A DNA stretch of 64,000 bases from Streptomyces atratus (GCF_014648655.1 NZ_BMRN01000001.1:124001-188000), one strand, 5' to 3'; counted from the first letter of the stretch, positions 32,051 to 41,134 are shown. Numbers and translations: made by a program. The notes: a model not told the origin generated them from the sequence alone.

Positions 32051-33406
32051 TTACTCCCCTTCAACACGCATGATGCTGGCGACACCGCGCACGGTGTCGA
32101 GCTTGCGCAGCGCTTCGACGGTCGCCGAGAGGGCGGCGTCGGGCGCGCGGTGGGTGACGACGACGAGGGAGGCCTCGCCGCTTCCGCCCGCCCGTCGCCC
32201 GCCGCCACCCTGCTCGATGGCGGCTTCGTCGCCACTGCCTGAATTTCGGCTTTGCTGGCGGACAGTATCGATCGATACGCCCTGTTCGGCGAAGACCGTC
32301 GCGACCTGGGCGAGTACGCCAGGTTTGTCGGCCACGTCGAGGCTGATGTGGTACCGCGTGACGACCTCGCCCATGGGGCTGACCGGCAGACGCGTGTACG
32401 CGGACTCACCGGGACCGGTGGCCTCGCCGAGCTTGTTGCGGCAGACCGCGACCAGGTCACCGAGGACCGCGGAGGCGGTCGGCGAGCCACCGGCGCCGGG
32501 GCCGTAGAACATCAGCTGCCCGGCGGCCTCCGCCTCGACGAAGACCGCGTTGTACGCCTCGCGGACGGAGGCCAGCGGGTGGCTGAGCGGGATCATCGCG
32601 GGGTGCACGCGAGCGGTGACGGACTGTCCGTCGGCGGCACGCTCGCAGATGGCGAGGAGCTTGACGGTGCAGCCCATGCGGCGGGCCGAGGCGATGTCGG
32701 CGGCGGTGACCTCGGTGATGCCCTCACGGTGCACCTCGCCGATCCTCACCCGGGTGTGGAAGGCGATTCCGGCCAGGATCGCGGCCTTGGCGGCGGCGTC
32801 GAAGCCCTCGACGTCGGCGGTCGGGTCGGCCTCGGCGTACCCGAGAGCGGTGGCCTCGTCGAGTGCCTCGGAATAACCGGCGCCGCTGGTGTCCATCCGG
32901 TCGAGGATGAAGTTGGTGGTGCCGTTCACGATGCCGAGGACCCGGTTGACCTTGTCACCGGCGAGGGATTCGCGCAGCGGCCGTACGAGCGGGATGGCGC
33001 CGGCCACGGCGGCCTCGTAGTAGAGGTCCCGGCCGTACTGCTCGGCGGCGGCGTGCAGAGCGGCGCCGTCCTCGGCAAGCAGCGCCTTGTTGGCGGAGAC
33101 GACGCTCGCGCCGTGCTCGAAGGCGGTGGTGATGAGGGTACGGGCGGGCTCGATGCCACCGATGACCTCGATGACCACGTCGATGTCGCCCCGTTTGACC
33201 AGGGCTGTCGCATCGGTGGTGATCAGTGCGGGGTCGATCCCCTCCCGCACCTTGGAGGGCCGGCGCACGGCGACACCGGCGAGCTCGACCGGCGCGCCGA
33301 TGCGCGCGGCGAGGTCGGCGGCGTGCGTCGTCATGATGCGCGCCACCTCTGAGCCGACCACTCCACAGCCCAGCAGCGCCACCTTCAGCGGACGCGTACG
33401 CATCAT
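32051..33406 (-). CDS. hom: Homoserine dehydrogenase
   Basis: 451 residues. The NAD(P)-binding start is LLGCGVVGSEVARIM, the catalytic domain has NGTTNFILDRM near 185 and the Lys-containing substrate site around 205-230, and a C-terminal ACT domain follows. The ACT domain, which usually senses threonine, is interrupted after VRQQSRN by about 24 residues rich in Gly, Ser, Glu and Arg before resuming at ASLVVVTHRAPDAAL. It reduces aspartate semialdehyde to homoserine. It heads hom-thrC and follows lysA by 95 bases. Confidence 0.95.
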   Translation of the reverse strand: MMRTRPLKVALLGCGVVGSEVARIMTTHAADLAARIGAPVELAGVAVRRPSKVREGIDPALITTDATALVKRGDIDVVIEVIGGIEPARTLITTAFEHGASVVSANKALLAEDGAALHAAAEQYGRDLYYEAAVAGAIPLVRPLRESLAGDKVNRVLGIVNGTTNFILDRMDTSGAGYSEALDEATALGYAEADPTADVEGFDAAAKAAILAGIAFHTRVRIGEVHREGITEVTAADIASARRMGCTVKLLAICERAADGQSVTARVHPAMIPLSHPLASVREAYNAVFVEAEAAGQLMFYGPGAGGSPTASAVLGDLVAVCRNKLGEATGPGESAYTRLPVSPMGEVVTRYHISLDVADKPGVLAQVATVFAEQGVSIDTVRQQSRNSGSGDEAAIEQGGGGRRAGGSGEASLVVVTHRAPDAALSATVEALRKLDTVRGVASIMRVEGE

Positions 33407-33501
33407 CCGACCTCGTTTCGTTTACATCTGATGTGTGGACCAGTCTCACTCACCGGACGGGAGTTTCTGTCACTCGTCCGGATCCTGAGACATCTATTTC
33501 A

Positions 33502-34893
33502 TCAGCCGACATCGAGACGCAGGAGATCTTCCTCCGTCTCGCGCCGGACGATCACTCGCGCCTCCCCGTCGCGCACGGCGACGACGGGCGGGCGCAGGGC
33601 ATGGTTGTAGTTGCTCGCCATGGAGCGGCAGTACGCACCGGTGGCGGGCACGGCGATCAGATCGCCCGGGGCCAGGTCGGACGGCAGGAACGCGTCCTTG
33701 ACCACGATGTCGCCGCTCTCGCAGTGCTTGCCGACGACACGCACGAGCATCGGCTCGGCATCGGAGGTGCGCGAGACGAGCGCGACACTGTACTCGGCGT
33801 CGTACAGCGCGGTGCGGATGTTGTCCGACATACCGCCGTCGACGCTGACGTACGTACGCAGCCCCTCCAGGGGCTTGATGGTGCCGACCTCGTACAGCGT
33901 GAACGCGGTGGGGCCGACGATGGCGCGCCCCGGCTCGACGGAGATCCGCGGGGTGGCGAGCCCGGCCGCCTCACACTCACGGGTGACGATGTCGCCGAGC
34001 GCCTTGGCGATCTCGTGCGGCTCGCGCGGGTCGTCCTCGGAGGTGTAGGCGATACCCAGCCCGCCGCCCAGGTCGATCTCGGGCAGCTCGATGCCGTGCT
34101 CGTCGCGCACCTCGGCGAGCAGCTGCACCACGCGCCGGGCGGAGACCTCGAAGCCGGCCATGTCGAAGATCTGCGAGCCGATGTGCGAGTGGATGCCGAT
34201 GAGTTCGAGCCCGTCGAGGGTGAGCGCCCGGCGCACCGCCTCGGCGGCCTGTCCCCCGGCCAGCGCGATCCCGAACTTCTGGTCCTCGTGTGCGGTGGCG
34301 ATGAACTCGTGGGTGTGCGCCTCGACGCCGACGGTCACCCGGATCTGTACGCGCTGCCGCTTGCCGAGCCCCTGCGCGATGTGCGCGACCCGCGCGATCT
34401 CCTGGAAGGAGTCGAGCACGATCCGCCCGACGCCGGCGGTGACCGCCCTCTCGATCTCCGCGACGGTCTTGTTGTTGCCGTGGAAGGCGATGCGCTCGGC
34501 GGGCATCCCGGCATCCAGTGCGCAGGTCAGCTCTCCCCCGGAGCAGACGTCGAGGTTGAGCCCCTCTTCCTTGAGCCAGCGCACGATCGCCCGCGACAGG
34601 AACGCCTTCCCGGCGTAGAACACATCGGCGTCGCGCCCGAAGGCGTCGGCCCAGGCCCGGCAGCGGGCCCGGAAGTCGCTCTCGTCGAGGAAATAGGCGG
34701 GGGTGCCGAACTCCTCGGCCAGTCGCGTCACTTCGATCCCGCCGACGGTGACCGCACCGTCCTCGTTGCGGGCTACGGTACGGGCCCAGACCTTCTCGTC
34801 AAGGACGTTGAGATCGGCGGGCGGGGCCGTGTAGTGCCCCTCCGTCATGACATCGGCGTGACGGGGCCCGGCGGGGTGTGCGGATCGGCTCAT
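33502..34893 (-). CDS. lysA: Diaminopimelate decarboxylase
   Basis: 463 residues, PLP-dependent alanine-racemase fold. The PLP Lys is in [13 protein letters not shown] near residue 93, the Gly-rich phosphate site is [12 protein letters not shown] near 268, and the active-site Cys is in [12 protein letters not shown] near 390. It makes L-lysine from meso-diaminopimelate. The gene is 26 bases downstream of the ArgS-like gene. Confidence 0.95.
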   Translation of the reverse strand: MSRSAHPAGPRHADVMTEGHYTAPPADLNVLDEKVWARTVARNEDGAVTVGGIEVTRLAEEFGTPAYFLDESDFRARCRAWADAFGRDADVFYAGKAFLSRAIVRWLKEEGLNLDVCSGGELTCALDAGMPAERIAFHGNNKTVAEIERAVTAGVGRIVLDSFQEIARVAHIAQGLGKRQRVQIRVTVGVEAHTHEFIATAHEDQKFGIALAGGQAAEAVRRALTLDGLELIGIHSHIGSQIFDMAGFEVSARRVVQLLAEVRDEHGIELPEIDLGGGLGIAYTSEDDPREPHEIAKALGDIVTRECEAAGLATPRISVEPGRAIVGPTAFTLYEVGTIKPLEGLRTYVSVDGGMSDNIRTALYDAEYSVALVSRTSDAEPMLVRVVGKHCESGDIVVKDAFLPSDLAPGDLIAVPATGAYCRSMASNYNHALRPPVVAVRDGEARVIVRRETEEDLLRLDVG

Positions 34894-34919
34894 CGTGTTG
34901 CTCTGTTCTCTCGGGTCTC

Positions 34920-35915
34920 TCAGAGGACTTCGGGTGCGCTGATGCCGAGCAGGGACAGGCCGCCCGCCAGCACCGTCCCGGCGGCCTCGGCAAGGGCGAG
35001 CCGGGAGCGGTGGGCGACCGAGGGTTTCTCGTCACCGACGGGGAGCGGGGCGGCGCCGTCGTGGAAATCGAAGAAGGCATGTGCGACCGCTTCCAGCTGC
35101 CGGGCGAGCCGGTCGGGCTCCCGGTGGCGGGCGGCGGCGGCGAGCACACCGGGATGGTCGGCGAGGAGTGCACCGAGCACGGGCGCGTCCACACGCTCCT
35201 CGTAGGCGCCGCAGAACCCGAGCTGCTGAGCGTTCCGGCTCAGGGCCCTGGTCCGGGCGTACGCGTACCGCACCCGGAACAACGGATTGCTTTCCTGCTG
35301 CACGAGGAGCTCATCGCTCCCTGTGCACCGGGCCCGGTCGTGCGGGGCCGCCCGCAGCAGTGCCCAGCGCGCGGCGTCACTCCCGAGCCGTGCGAAGAGA
35401 TCGCGGTCCGCGGCGGGCACGGGCACCACATGCAGTGCCTCCCCGTCGGCCGTCCGCGCCCCGACTTCCGCCCCCTGGGACCGGAGCAGCCGCTCGACGG
35501 TCCCGGTGACGACACGGGCGCGCAGTTCCTCGACGGGTACGAAAGAGGCCGTGATGCCGACGAGGGCGTCCCCGTGCCCGTACTCGGTACCGCCCGCCCC
35601 AATGGCGCCGACAAGGGCGGCCAGGCCGTCGTCACCGTCCAGGGTGAAGTTCAGGAACCCGGGCCCGGTGACCTCGACACCACCGATCCCCGGAGTCCCC
35701 TGCACCCGCTCCCGAAGAATCTCGGCCACTTCCCTGGCCGGCAGCGCGGCGGGTCCGGCCAGCTGGAGGGCGACGGCAGTGGCGTAGTCCCCACGACCGC
35801 CCGGCCGTGTCCGCTCCACCCGCACGCGCGCGGGCACGGGCGCGCGCAAGACGTCCTCGTCGACCGCGCGGCGCACGGCGTGCAGCACGGTCCTGGAGAG
35901 ATCGGCGGGGGTCAC
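34920..35915 (-). CDS. nrtL: ArgS-related anticodon-binding protein without catalytic domain
   Basis: 331 residues from a GTG at 35915. The first 110 residues resemble the N-terminal tRNA-elbow domain of arginyl-tRNA synthetase ([16 protein letters not shown]). The last 120 resemble its DALR anticodon-binding domain ([20 protein letters not shown] ... [17 protein letters not shown]). The Rossmann catalytic core with HIGH and KMSKS is replaced by about 100 unrelated residues. It cannot be an aminoacyl-tRNA synthetase. Such proteins sit beside lysA and hom in Streptomyces; the name is from memory and the function unknown. Confidence 0.85.
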   Translation of the reverse strand: MTPADLSRTVLHAVRRAVDEDVLRAPVPARVRVERTRPGGRGDYATAVALQLAGPAALPAREVAEILRERVQGTPGIGGVEVTGPGFLNFTLDGDDGLAALVGAIGAGGTEYGHGDALVGITASFVPVEELRARVVTGTVERLLRSQGAEVGARTADGEALHVVPVPAADRDLFARLGSDAARWALLRAAPHDRARCTGSDELLVQQESNPLFRVRYAYARTRALSRNAQQLGFCGAYEERVDAPVLGALLADHPGVLAAAARHREPDRLARQLEAVAHAFFDFHDGAAPLPVGDEKPSVAHRSRLALAEAAGTVLAGGLSLLGISAPEVL

Positions 35916-35970
35916 AGGACAAGCGTATGGGAGGAAGGGGGGCGCCCCGCGACCCGGTTTCGCCATGCGG

Positions 35971-36405
35971 TCACCCCGCGGCGCTCTCCGCTCTCCCGGC
36001 GCCATGTCTGCCGTCGGCCGACGGCGGGTCCCCCCTGTCCGTCAACTGCCGTACGAGCCGCACCAGCTCGCTCGGCTCGAAGGGCTTCGCCAGGAACGCA
36101 TCGACGCCTGCGGCGACCCCGCTGTCCACCTCGTACGGCGTACACGCACTGATGACCGCCACGGGCAGATGTCTGGTCCGCGGATCGGAGCGCAATCTGG
36201 TGGCGGTCTGCAAACCGTCCAGCCGGGGCATCGCGACATCGAGCGTGATCACATCGGGACAGACTCGATGCACCAGATCCAGACACTCGACACCGTCGGC
36301 CGCGGTCACGACCTCGAAGCCCTCAAGCTCAAGATTGACCCTGATCAAATGCCGGATGACCTTGTTGTCGTCGACAACAAGCACGCGGCCACAAGCCCCT
36401 GACAC
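35971..36405 (-). CDS. Receiver-only response regulator
   Basis: 144 residues from a GTG at 36405 (VSGACGRVLVVDD); longer frames exist but are not conserved. Receiver features are complete: acidic pair DD near residue 12, phospho-Asp in VITLDVAMPRLDG near 57, conserved Ser in VISACTPYEVDSG and Lys in FLAKPFEP near 107. There is no output domain, so it must act by protein contact. No kinase gene is nearby. It lies between the ArgS-like gene and the tRNA. Confidence 0.9.
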   Translation of the reverse strand: MSGACGRVLVVDDNKVIRHLIRVNLELEGFEVVTAADGVECLDLVHRVCPDVITLDVAMPRLDGLQTATRLRSDPRTRHLPVAVISACTPYEVDSGVAAGVDAFLAKPFEPSELVRLVRQLTDRGDPPSADGRHGAGRAESAAG

Positions 36406-36623
36406 ACTCCGAGAGTAGGCGGGGCGTAGGGGCTGCGTCCGGGTTTTGCCTATTTCCGACCCCGGACGAGTGGCACAGGGGGTGGCCGGATGCACCCGGG
36501 ACCACCCCTACGGCCCCTCTGGGCGGCCCGTACCGTCGCCTCCGACAGCACGGAAATACCTGTTCACGGACACCCTGTGGAAGCTGGTAGTGTTTCTCCC
36601 GTCGCCGCGTAACGCAGCGATAC

Positions 36624-36695
36624 GCCCCCGTAGCTCAGGGGATAGAGCATCGGCCTCCGGAGCCGTGTGCGCAGGTTCGAATCCTGCCGGGGGCA
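36624..36695 (+). tRNA. tRNA-Arg (CCG)
   Basis: 72 bases folding as a cloverleaf: acceptor GCCCCCG/CGGGGGC with discriminator A, D arm GCTC...GAGC, anticodon loop CTCCGGA (anticodon CCG), and T arm GCAGG TTCGAAT CCTGC. CCA is not encoded. The closing pair of the anticodon stem is a T-T mismatch. It reads CGG codons. Confidence 0.96.
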
Positions 36696-36760
36696 CTTCG
36701 ATTGAAGTGCCTGAAGACCCCGTCATCAGCGGAAACGCTGAGGCCGGGGTCTTCGCGTAT
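36656..36760 (+). repeat. Direct repeat copy 1: tRNA 3' half plus hairpins (putative att site)
   Basis: This copy includes the tRNA-Arg sequence from the anticodon loop onward, a 7-bp hairpin (GCACTTC/GAAGTGC) and the long terminator hairpin. A diverged second copy begins at 37541. The arrangement is that of an integration site at a tRNA 3' end. Confidence 0.75.
36713..36754 (+). terminator. tRNA-Arg terminator hairpin
   Basis: A 10-bp outer stem (GAAGACCCCG/CGGGGTCTTC) encloses an inner stem TCAGCG-GAAA-CGCTGA. It begins 18 bases after the tRNA. Confidence 0.8.
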
Positions 36761-37036
36761 GCGCAGGCATGTGCAGCGCCGAGCGGCCCTGGGGCGGGGT
36801 CTGTGGACTGTTCGTGGACAGGATCTCGGAGTGTCTGCCCAGGTCGAAGCAGCTGCCTCGGGCGCGGGCACAGCCCGGCGTGCCAGTCCCGTTCCAGATC
36901 CGCTGCGTCGAATACGCTGCGAAGACGTTCAACCTGACGTCCTTGATATTGCGTACACACAACGGACTACCGCGCGGCGGCGGCTCTTCACATCGACCCG
37001 GATGGCGCAGCTGCCGAATGCAGGAAGGGGTGTGGC

Positions 37037-37507
37037 ATGAGGTCCCCAGGCGTGCAGCTGCGGGAGATCACCGACGACAACCGGGATGCCGTTCGCGCCC
37101 TCCGCGTCCGACGTCGCCAGAAGCAGTTCGTCGCCTCCGTGTCCAAGTCGCTCAAGGAGGCGACGAAGAAACCGGAGACCAATCCCTGGTACCGCGCCCT
37201 GTACCGCGACGACGAGCCAGTCGGCTTCGTGATGCTGTCGTGGAAACCGCCGGCTGGTCCATACAAGGGGCGGCACTTCATCTGGCGCCTCCTCGTCGAC
37301 AAGCGGTACCAGGGGCGAGGGATCGGCCGAGAGGCGCTCACGCAGATCGCCGCCCTGGTTCGCACGGACGGCGCCACCGAGCTGCTGACCAGCTACGAGC
37401 CCGGCGACGGCGAACCGTGGCCCTTCTATCGGAAGTTCGGGTTCGAGCCCACCGGGGAGATCGACGACGGCGAAATCGTTCTGCGGCTCACCTTTCCCAC
37501 TCGGTGA
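37037..37507 (+). CDS. GNAT-family N-acetyltransferase
   Basis: 156 residues; the ATG follows AGGAAGGGG at a good distance. The acetyl-CoA-binding motif is WRLLVDKRYQGRGIGREAL near residue 90, and the end (WPFYRKFGFEPTGEIDDGE) resembles the spermidine/diamine acetyltransferase subgroup. The substrate cannot be told from sequence. It is the only complete gene between the two copies of the tRNA-derived repeat, so it may be cargo of a former element or have been caught by a duplication. Confidence 0.88.
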   Translation: MRSPGVQLREITDDNRDAVRALRVRRRQKQFVASVSKSLKEATKKPETNPWYRALYRDDEPVGFVMLSWKPPAGPYKGRHFIWRLLVDKRYQGRGIGREALTQIAALVRTDGATELLTSYEPGDGEPWPFYRKFGFEPTGEIDDGEIVLRLTFPTR

Positions 37508-37540
37508 GCTCATGCGGAAAGCGATCGCCCCTGAGGGCTG

Positions 37541-37640
37541 TCCGGAGCCGTGTGCACAGGTTCGAATCCTGCCGGGGCACTTCGCATGAAGTGCCCGAAG
37601 ACCCGCCACCAGCGAAAACGCTGAGGACGGGGTCTTCGCG
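37541..37640 (+). repeat. Direct repeat copy 2: tRNA-Arg 3' half remnant (putative att site)
   Basis: TCCGGAGCCGTGTGCACAGG continues into TTCGAATCCTGCC, matching the tRNA gene with one base changed (G to A). One G is missing in the acceptor strand (GGGG instead of GGGGG). The following GCACTTC/GAAGTGC hairpin and the long hairpin are also kept, with several substitutions. The 5' half of a tRNA is absent, so it is not functional. Confidence 0.8.
37597..37637 (+). terminator. Second copy of the tRNA-type hairpin
   Basis: GAAGACCCG...CGGGGTCTTC with an inner AGCG-AAAA-CGCT stem, a diverged copy of 36713-36754. It may now end transcription of the acetyltransferase gene. Confidence 0.6.
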
Positions 37641-37998
37641 CATGTGCAGGCGGATGCGGCCCGGAGCAGCCGTATGCCGGGGTCCGCGGACAAGCAGTGG
37701 ACGGGACCTTGGAGCATCGCCGCGGGTGAGCCAAGGGATGGGCCAACAGCCCTGAACCACCGGCCCACGGACCAGTCGTTCCGGGAGCTTCTGTGCCCTG
37801 ACACCGAACCGGGGGATCCGCCGTGCCCCGGGAGCTCCGCCGCCACTTCCCCATTGCCCATGACCTCGAAGCGCAGCAGCACCACGGACACGGCCCACAA
37901 CTCCCTTGCGGCGCCCTGCCATGTCCATATCTCGGCAATACCACCCAGATTCCTGAATGCCGCAGAGCCATGCTCCCGCCCTCCGGTTGAATGACCGT

Positions 37999-39681
37999 GT
38001 GGCACGGAACACGGGATTCGACAAGAACGACCTGCGCGCGCTGGCCGGTCCGCGCTCCTTCGAGCGAGGCCAGGGATACGTGGATGCGGTGACCGCCATG
38101 GAAGTGGGCGACGGCTGGATCACTGCCACGGTTCATGGGACGGACGCGTACGCGGTGGAGTTGTCCCTCGGCGGACCCGGCAGGCTGGGTGGGGAGTGCG
38201 ACTGCCCGTACGGCATGGAAGGCAACTTCTGCAAGCACCTGGTCGCACTCGGCCTGACCGCTCTTGCCGAGGCGGCTGCGCTGCCGCGGCAGCGCAGCCG
38301 AGCCCGGAGTCGTGCGCAGAAACTGGACGTGTGGCTGGCCGGACTGTCCAGGGACGAACTCCTCGCCCTTGTCCGGGAACAGATCGCCGAGGACCGGCAG
38401 GTACGCCGCCGCCTGGAACTGCGGGCGGCGAGCGCCCGCGGAGACCTGGCCGAGGTCCGTACCCGGATCCGTGAGCTCCTCGACATCACTCCCTTCGCGC
38501 GGTACGGATACGTGGAGTACGCCGATGCCCGCGCGTACGGCGAACAAGCCGCGCAGGCGGTGTCCGCGATCACCGCCCTGACTTCCACCGGGCGGGCCGA
38601 GGACGCGATCCATCTGTCGCGGGAGGCGATGCGGCAGCTGAGCGAGGTGCAGGACGGCATCGACGACTCCGACGGGCAGCTGAGCGAGGTCGGGGCCGCT
38701 CTCGCCGAAGCCCATCTCGACGCATGCCGTACGGCTCGTCCGGACCCGGACGAGACCGGGCGGTGGCTGGTCCGGCACGTGCTCAGTGACCTGGACGACC
38801 TGACCGGCATCGACCCGCTCGACTACGCGGATGTCCTCGGAGAGCAAGGCATGGTCACCGTACGGCAGCTGGCTGTCGAGGCATGGCGCGGCAACCGCAC
38901 CGGGTGGGCGGAGAAGTACCTGCTGGAGCGGCTGGCCAAGGCGGGCAACGACGTGGACACAGTGGTCGCCGTTCACGCGGCGGACCTCGCACACGACGGC
39001 AGCACCCACCTGGTCGTCGCCCGCGAGCTGGACACCGCGGGCCGTCCCGACGAGTCCCTCCGGTGGGCGGAGCGCGGCATCGAGGAAGCGTCCGGCCCCG
39101 GCACTCCCGATATCGCCCTGGTGGACTACCTCTGCGACCGTTACACCCGCGCGGATCGACTCTCCGACGCCGTCGCCCTGCGCCGCGACACCCTCGCCGC
39201 CCGCCGTTCCCTGGCCACGTACCAGCAATTGCGCACGGCGGCGCAGGCAGCCGGCTGCTGGCAGGCGGAACGTGAGCGAGCTCTGGCACTCCTGCGCGCC
39301 GACGCACAGCAGCGGCAGCCGTCCTGGTACGGCGGGCCGGCCCTGATCGACGCCCTGCTCGACGACGAGGACATCGCTGCCGCCTGGCAGGCCGCGGCCG
39401 AGACCGGCGCCCACGACCGGCAGTGGCTCGCCCTCGCCGACCAGGCACGCGCCTCTCGTCCCTCCGACGCGCTCCGCGTCTACCTGCGCCTGGCCGAACC
39501 TCTCACGAAGCAGACCGGCAACACGGTCTACGAGCAACTGACGAGCATGCTGTTGAACATCCGCGACTGCCACCGCCGCCTGGGCACCGAGGACGAGTTC
39601 CAGTCGTACGTCGCTGCCCTGCGAGCCACCCAGAGGCGCAAGCGGAATCTCATGCGCCTCCTCGACCGGCACGGCATGTGA
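37999..39681 (+). CDS. SWIM zinc-finger protein with helical repeats
   Basis: 560 residues from a GTG at 37999, chosen because the conserved part (TGFDKNDLRALAGPRSFERG) starts just after; a frame from 37957 is possible. A SWIM zinc finger, CDCPYGMEGNFCKHLVAL, lies at residues 65-82. The rest is helical and repeat-like (about 100-555), similar to SWIM proteins of actinobacteria whose partner genes often include SNF2 helicases, though none is present here. SWIM domains bind DNA or protein. Function unknown. It is the first gene beyond the tRNA-derived repeat. Confidence 0.85.
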   Translation: MARNTGFDKNDLRALAGPRSFERGQGYVDAVTAMEVGDGWITATVHGTDAYAVELSLGGPGRLGGECDCPYGMEGNFCKHLVALGLTALAEAAALPRQRSRARSRAQKLDVWLAGLSRDELLALVREQIAEDRQVRRRLELRAASARGDLAEVRTRIRELLDITPFARYGYVEYADARAYGEQAAQAVSAITALTSTGRAEDAIHLSREAMRQLSEVQDGIDDSDGQLSEVGAALAEAHLDACRTARPDPDETGRWLVRHVLSDLDDLTGIDPLDYADVLGEQGMVTVRQLAVEAWRGNRTGWAEKYLLERLAKAGNDVDTVVAVHAADLAHDGSTHLVVARELDTAGRPDESLRWAERGIEEASGPGTPDIALVDYLCDRYTRADRLSDAVALRRDTLAARRSLATYQQLRTAAQAAGCWQAERERALALLRADAQQRQPSWYGGPALIDALLDDEDIAAAWQAAAETGAHDRQWLALADQARASRPSDALRVYLRLAEPLTKQTGNTVYEQLTSMLLNIRDCHRRLGTEDEFQSYVAALRATQRRKRNLMRLLDRHGM

Positions 39682-39842
39682 TCGCGCAGAGCGAGGGCCC
39701 GGGAGGCCGCACGAATGCCTGTGGGCACGGAGGACGGCGTACCGCAGTCCGATGCGGTGGTACGCCGATACCCTCACGGGACTTGTGAGTGGAGTACCGG
39801 ACCGACGGACGAGTGGCCGGCGGCCGGCCCGCGCCGTGCGGC

Positions 39843-40220
39843 CTACGGATCCATGTCCTCCGGGCCGCCGGAACCGATCTGCTCCGCTCGCAGTGCCAGG
39901 TCCTGCAGGACGTCGGCGGAGGTCACGTCCGTCTGCCCGGAGTCGTGCACCTGGGCCAGCATCGCAAAGGCCAGGGTGAAGGCGCCGACCAGTTGCTCCA
40001 CCGCGCCGCCGACCTCCCGGCCGACCAGCACCGCGACCTCTTCGATCGAGGCGTCCTCGGGGATCGTGATCCGGGGCATCGTCTCGTTCAGGAGCGCGGT
40101 CACCACGCTCGAATCGGTTTCCACATCGTCGCGGTCCACGTTCTCTTCGAGGAGCCGGCGGATCTCGCCCGCCTCCGTGAGGATTCCCACCACACGCTTC
40201 ACCACTTCGCTCTGCTCCAT
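39843..40220 (-). CDS. Hypothetical protein, acidic, 125 residues
   Basis: Starts with ATG (MEQSEVVKRVVGILTEAG). Composition is strongly acidic and predicted helical, with no membrane segment and no family I recognise. It stands alone, convergent with the SWIM-protein gene. Codon use is normal for the genome, which supports a real gene; the antisense frame across it has no sensible product. Confidence 0.65.
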   Translation of the reverse strand: MEQSEVVKRVVGILTEAGEIRRLLEENVDRDDVETDSSVVTALLNETMPRITIPEDASIEEVAVLVGREVGGAVEQLVGAFTLAFAMLAQVHDSGQTDVTSADVLQDLALRAEQIGSGGPEDMDP

Positions 40221-40381
40221 CCAGTGAGCATAGGCGCGGAGCCGTGCGGCCGGTGATCAGTCGGCCTTTCACGCGTTCGCGCCACCATCGGTCCGGGTGC
40301 GGACCGGGGAACCGTACGCAGCCGCTGGAGGCCTCGGCCGTATACGGTGACCGGCCACCAGTCTTCGGACAAAGGGCCCTC

Positions 40382-40582
40382 ATGGACGCGGCGTTGACCG
40401 CGTTAGTCGCTGTGATCGGCGCAGCGTTCTACCTGCTGCCGTCGCTGATCGCCTTCAACCGGAGCAGCGGGGACCGGTGGTTGGTCCTGGTCGTCAATGT
40501 TGTCTTCGGCGCCACTCTCGTGGGCCGGGTTCTGGCCCTCTGTCCGGCTCTGCGCAAGCCCAGGGTGTCCGCCGCGGCGTGA
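40382..40582 (+). CDS. Small membrane protein, superinfection-immunity-like
   Basis: 66 residues from an ATG with AAAGGG about six bases upstream. Two hydrophobic helices surround a short motif, LLPSLIAFNRSSGDRWLVLVVN, which resembles the Imm_superinfect family (phage T4 Imm-like proteins), where a YxxPtxiA.....h....i...N pattern is typical. Many bacterial members are of unknown role, so phage exclusion is only a hypothesis. The longer upstream frame lacks conservation. Confidence 0.65.
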   Translation: MDAALTALVAVIGAAFYLLPSLIAFNRSSGDRWLVLVVNVVFGATLVGRVLALCPALRKPRVSAAA

Positions 40583-40708
40583 TGTCCGTGCTCGCGAGCC
40601 GGATGGCGGGCCCAGGCGGCTCAGTCGGCCGGTGCGGTCGGGGGTGTCCGGGGCGGACATCTCGGGGCCCGCTCCGGCCCGGATTCGTACGCGACCTATC
40701 GTGACGCC

Positions 40709-41122
40709 ATGCATACGACATCCACAGTTCGACGCATCGGTAAGGCGCTGGTCGTGACCGTGATTTCCGCCGCCCTGTCCCATCTCTTACTGTCCGACGG
40801 CCTGTCGCTGTCCCAGTGGCAGCAGGCGGCGACGAATGTGGGCGGTGATCTCGGGGGGTCCGGGGACACCGCGTTCTCGGCGGCGGTCGTCAACACGATG
40901 CTGGCCATGCCCGCCGTGCTGTGGGTGGGCATGCGTCTGCTGCGGGAGCGTCGCGTGTATCTGATCGTGGCTGTCGGCACCGTCGGCTGGTTCTTCACCG
41001 TCGGCCATTTCATCGATCAGCTCAGCGACCGGCCGAGCACGGTGATGCCGCTCGGGCCCCTGGCGCTGTTCATCGCCGTCACCGCCCTGTCCTCTGTCGT
41101 CCTCCGGCCGCGGAGCGAGTGA
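40709..41122 (+). CDS. Hypothetical membrane protein
   Basis: 137 residues, three to four hydrophobic segments (about residues 12-32, 60-76, 83-102 and 113-131). No recognised family. The upstream region has no strong ribosome-binding site. Codon use is normal. It may form a unit with the small membrane protein 130 bases upstream. Confidence 0.6.
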   Translation: MHTTSTVRRIGKALVVTVISAALSHLLLSDGLSLSQWQQAATNVGGDLGGSGDTAFSAAVVNTMLAMPAVLWVGMRLLRERRVYLIVAVGTVGWFFTVGHFIDQLSDRPSTVMPLGPLALFIAVTALSSVVLRPRSE

Positions 41123-41134
41123 ATTCGGGCGCCG

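Larger units (their letters stand above)
37508..37998. other. Non-coding stretch holding the second repeat
   Basis: About 490 bases. The first part (to about 37680) is the diverged copy of the tRNA 3' region; similarity to the sequence downstream of the tRNA fades over the next 60 bases. The rest shows frames on both strands but none with a recognisable product. No integrase fragment is evident. Confidence 0.5.

Noticed and set aside
37541..37585. Second tRNA-Arg gene
   Set aside because: Only the anticodon-to-3' half is present; acceptor and D arm on the 5' side are missing, so it is a repeat remnant.
37510..40383. 957-codon minus-strand open frame
   Set aside because: It lies antisense to the SWIM-protein gene, is extremely Arg/Gly/Val-rich and has no recognisable domain.
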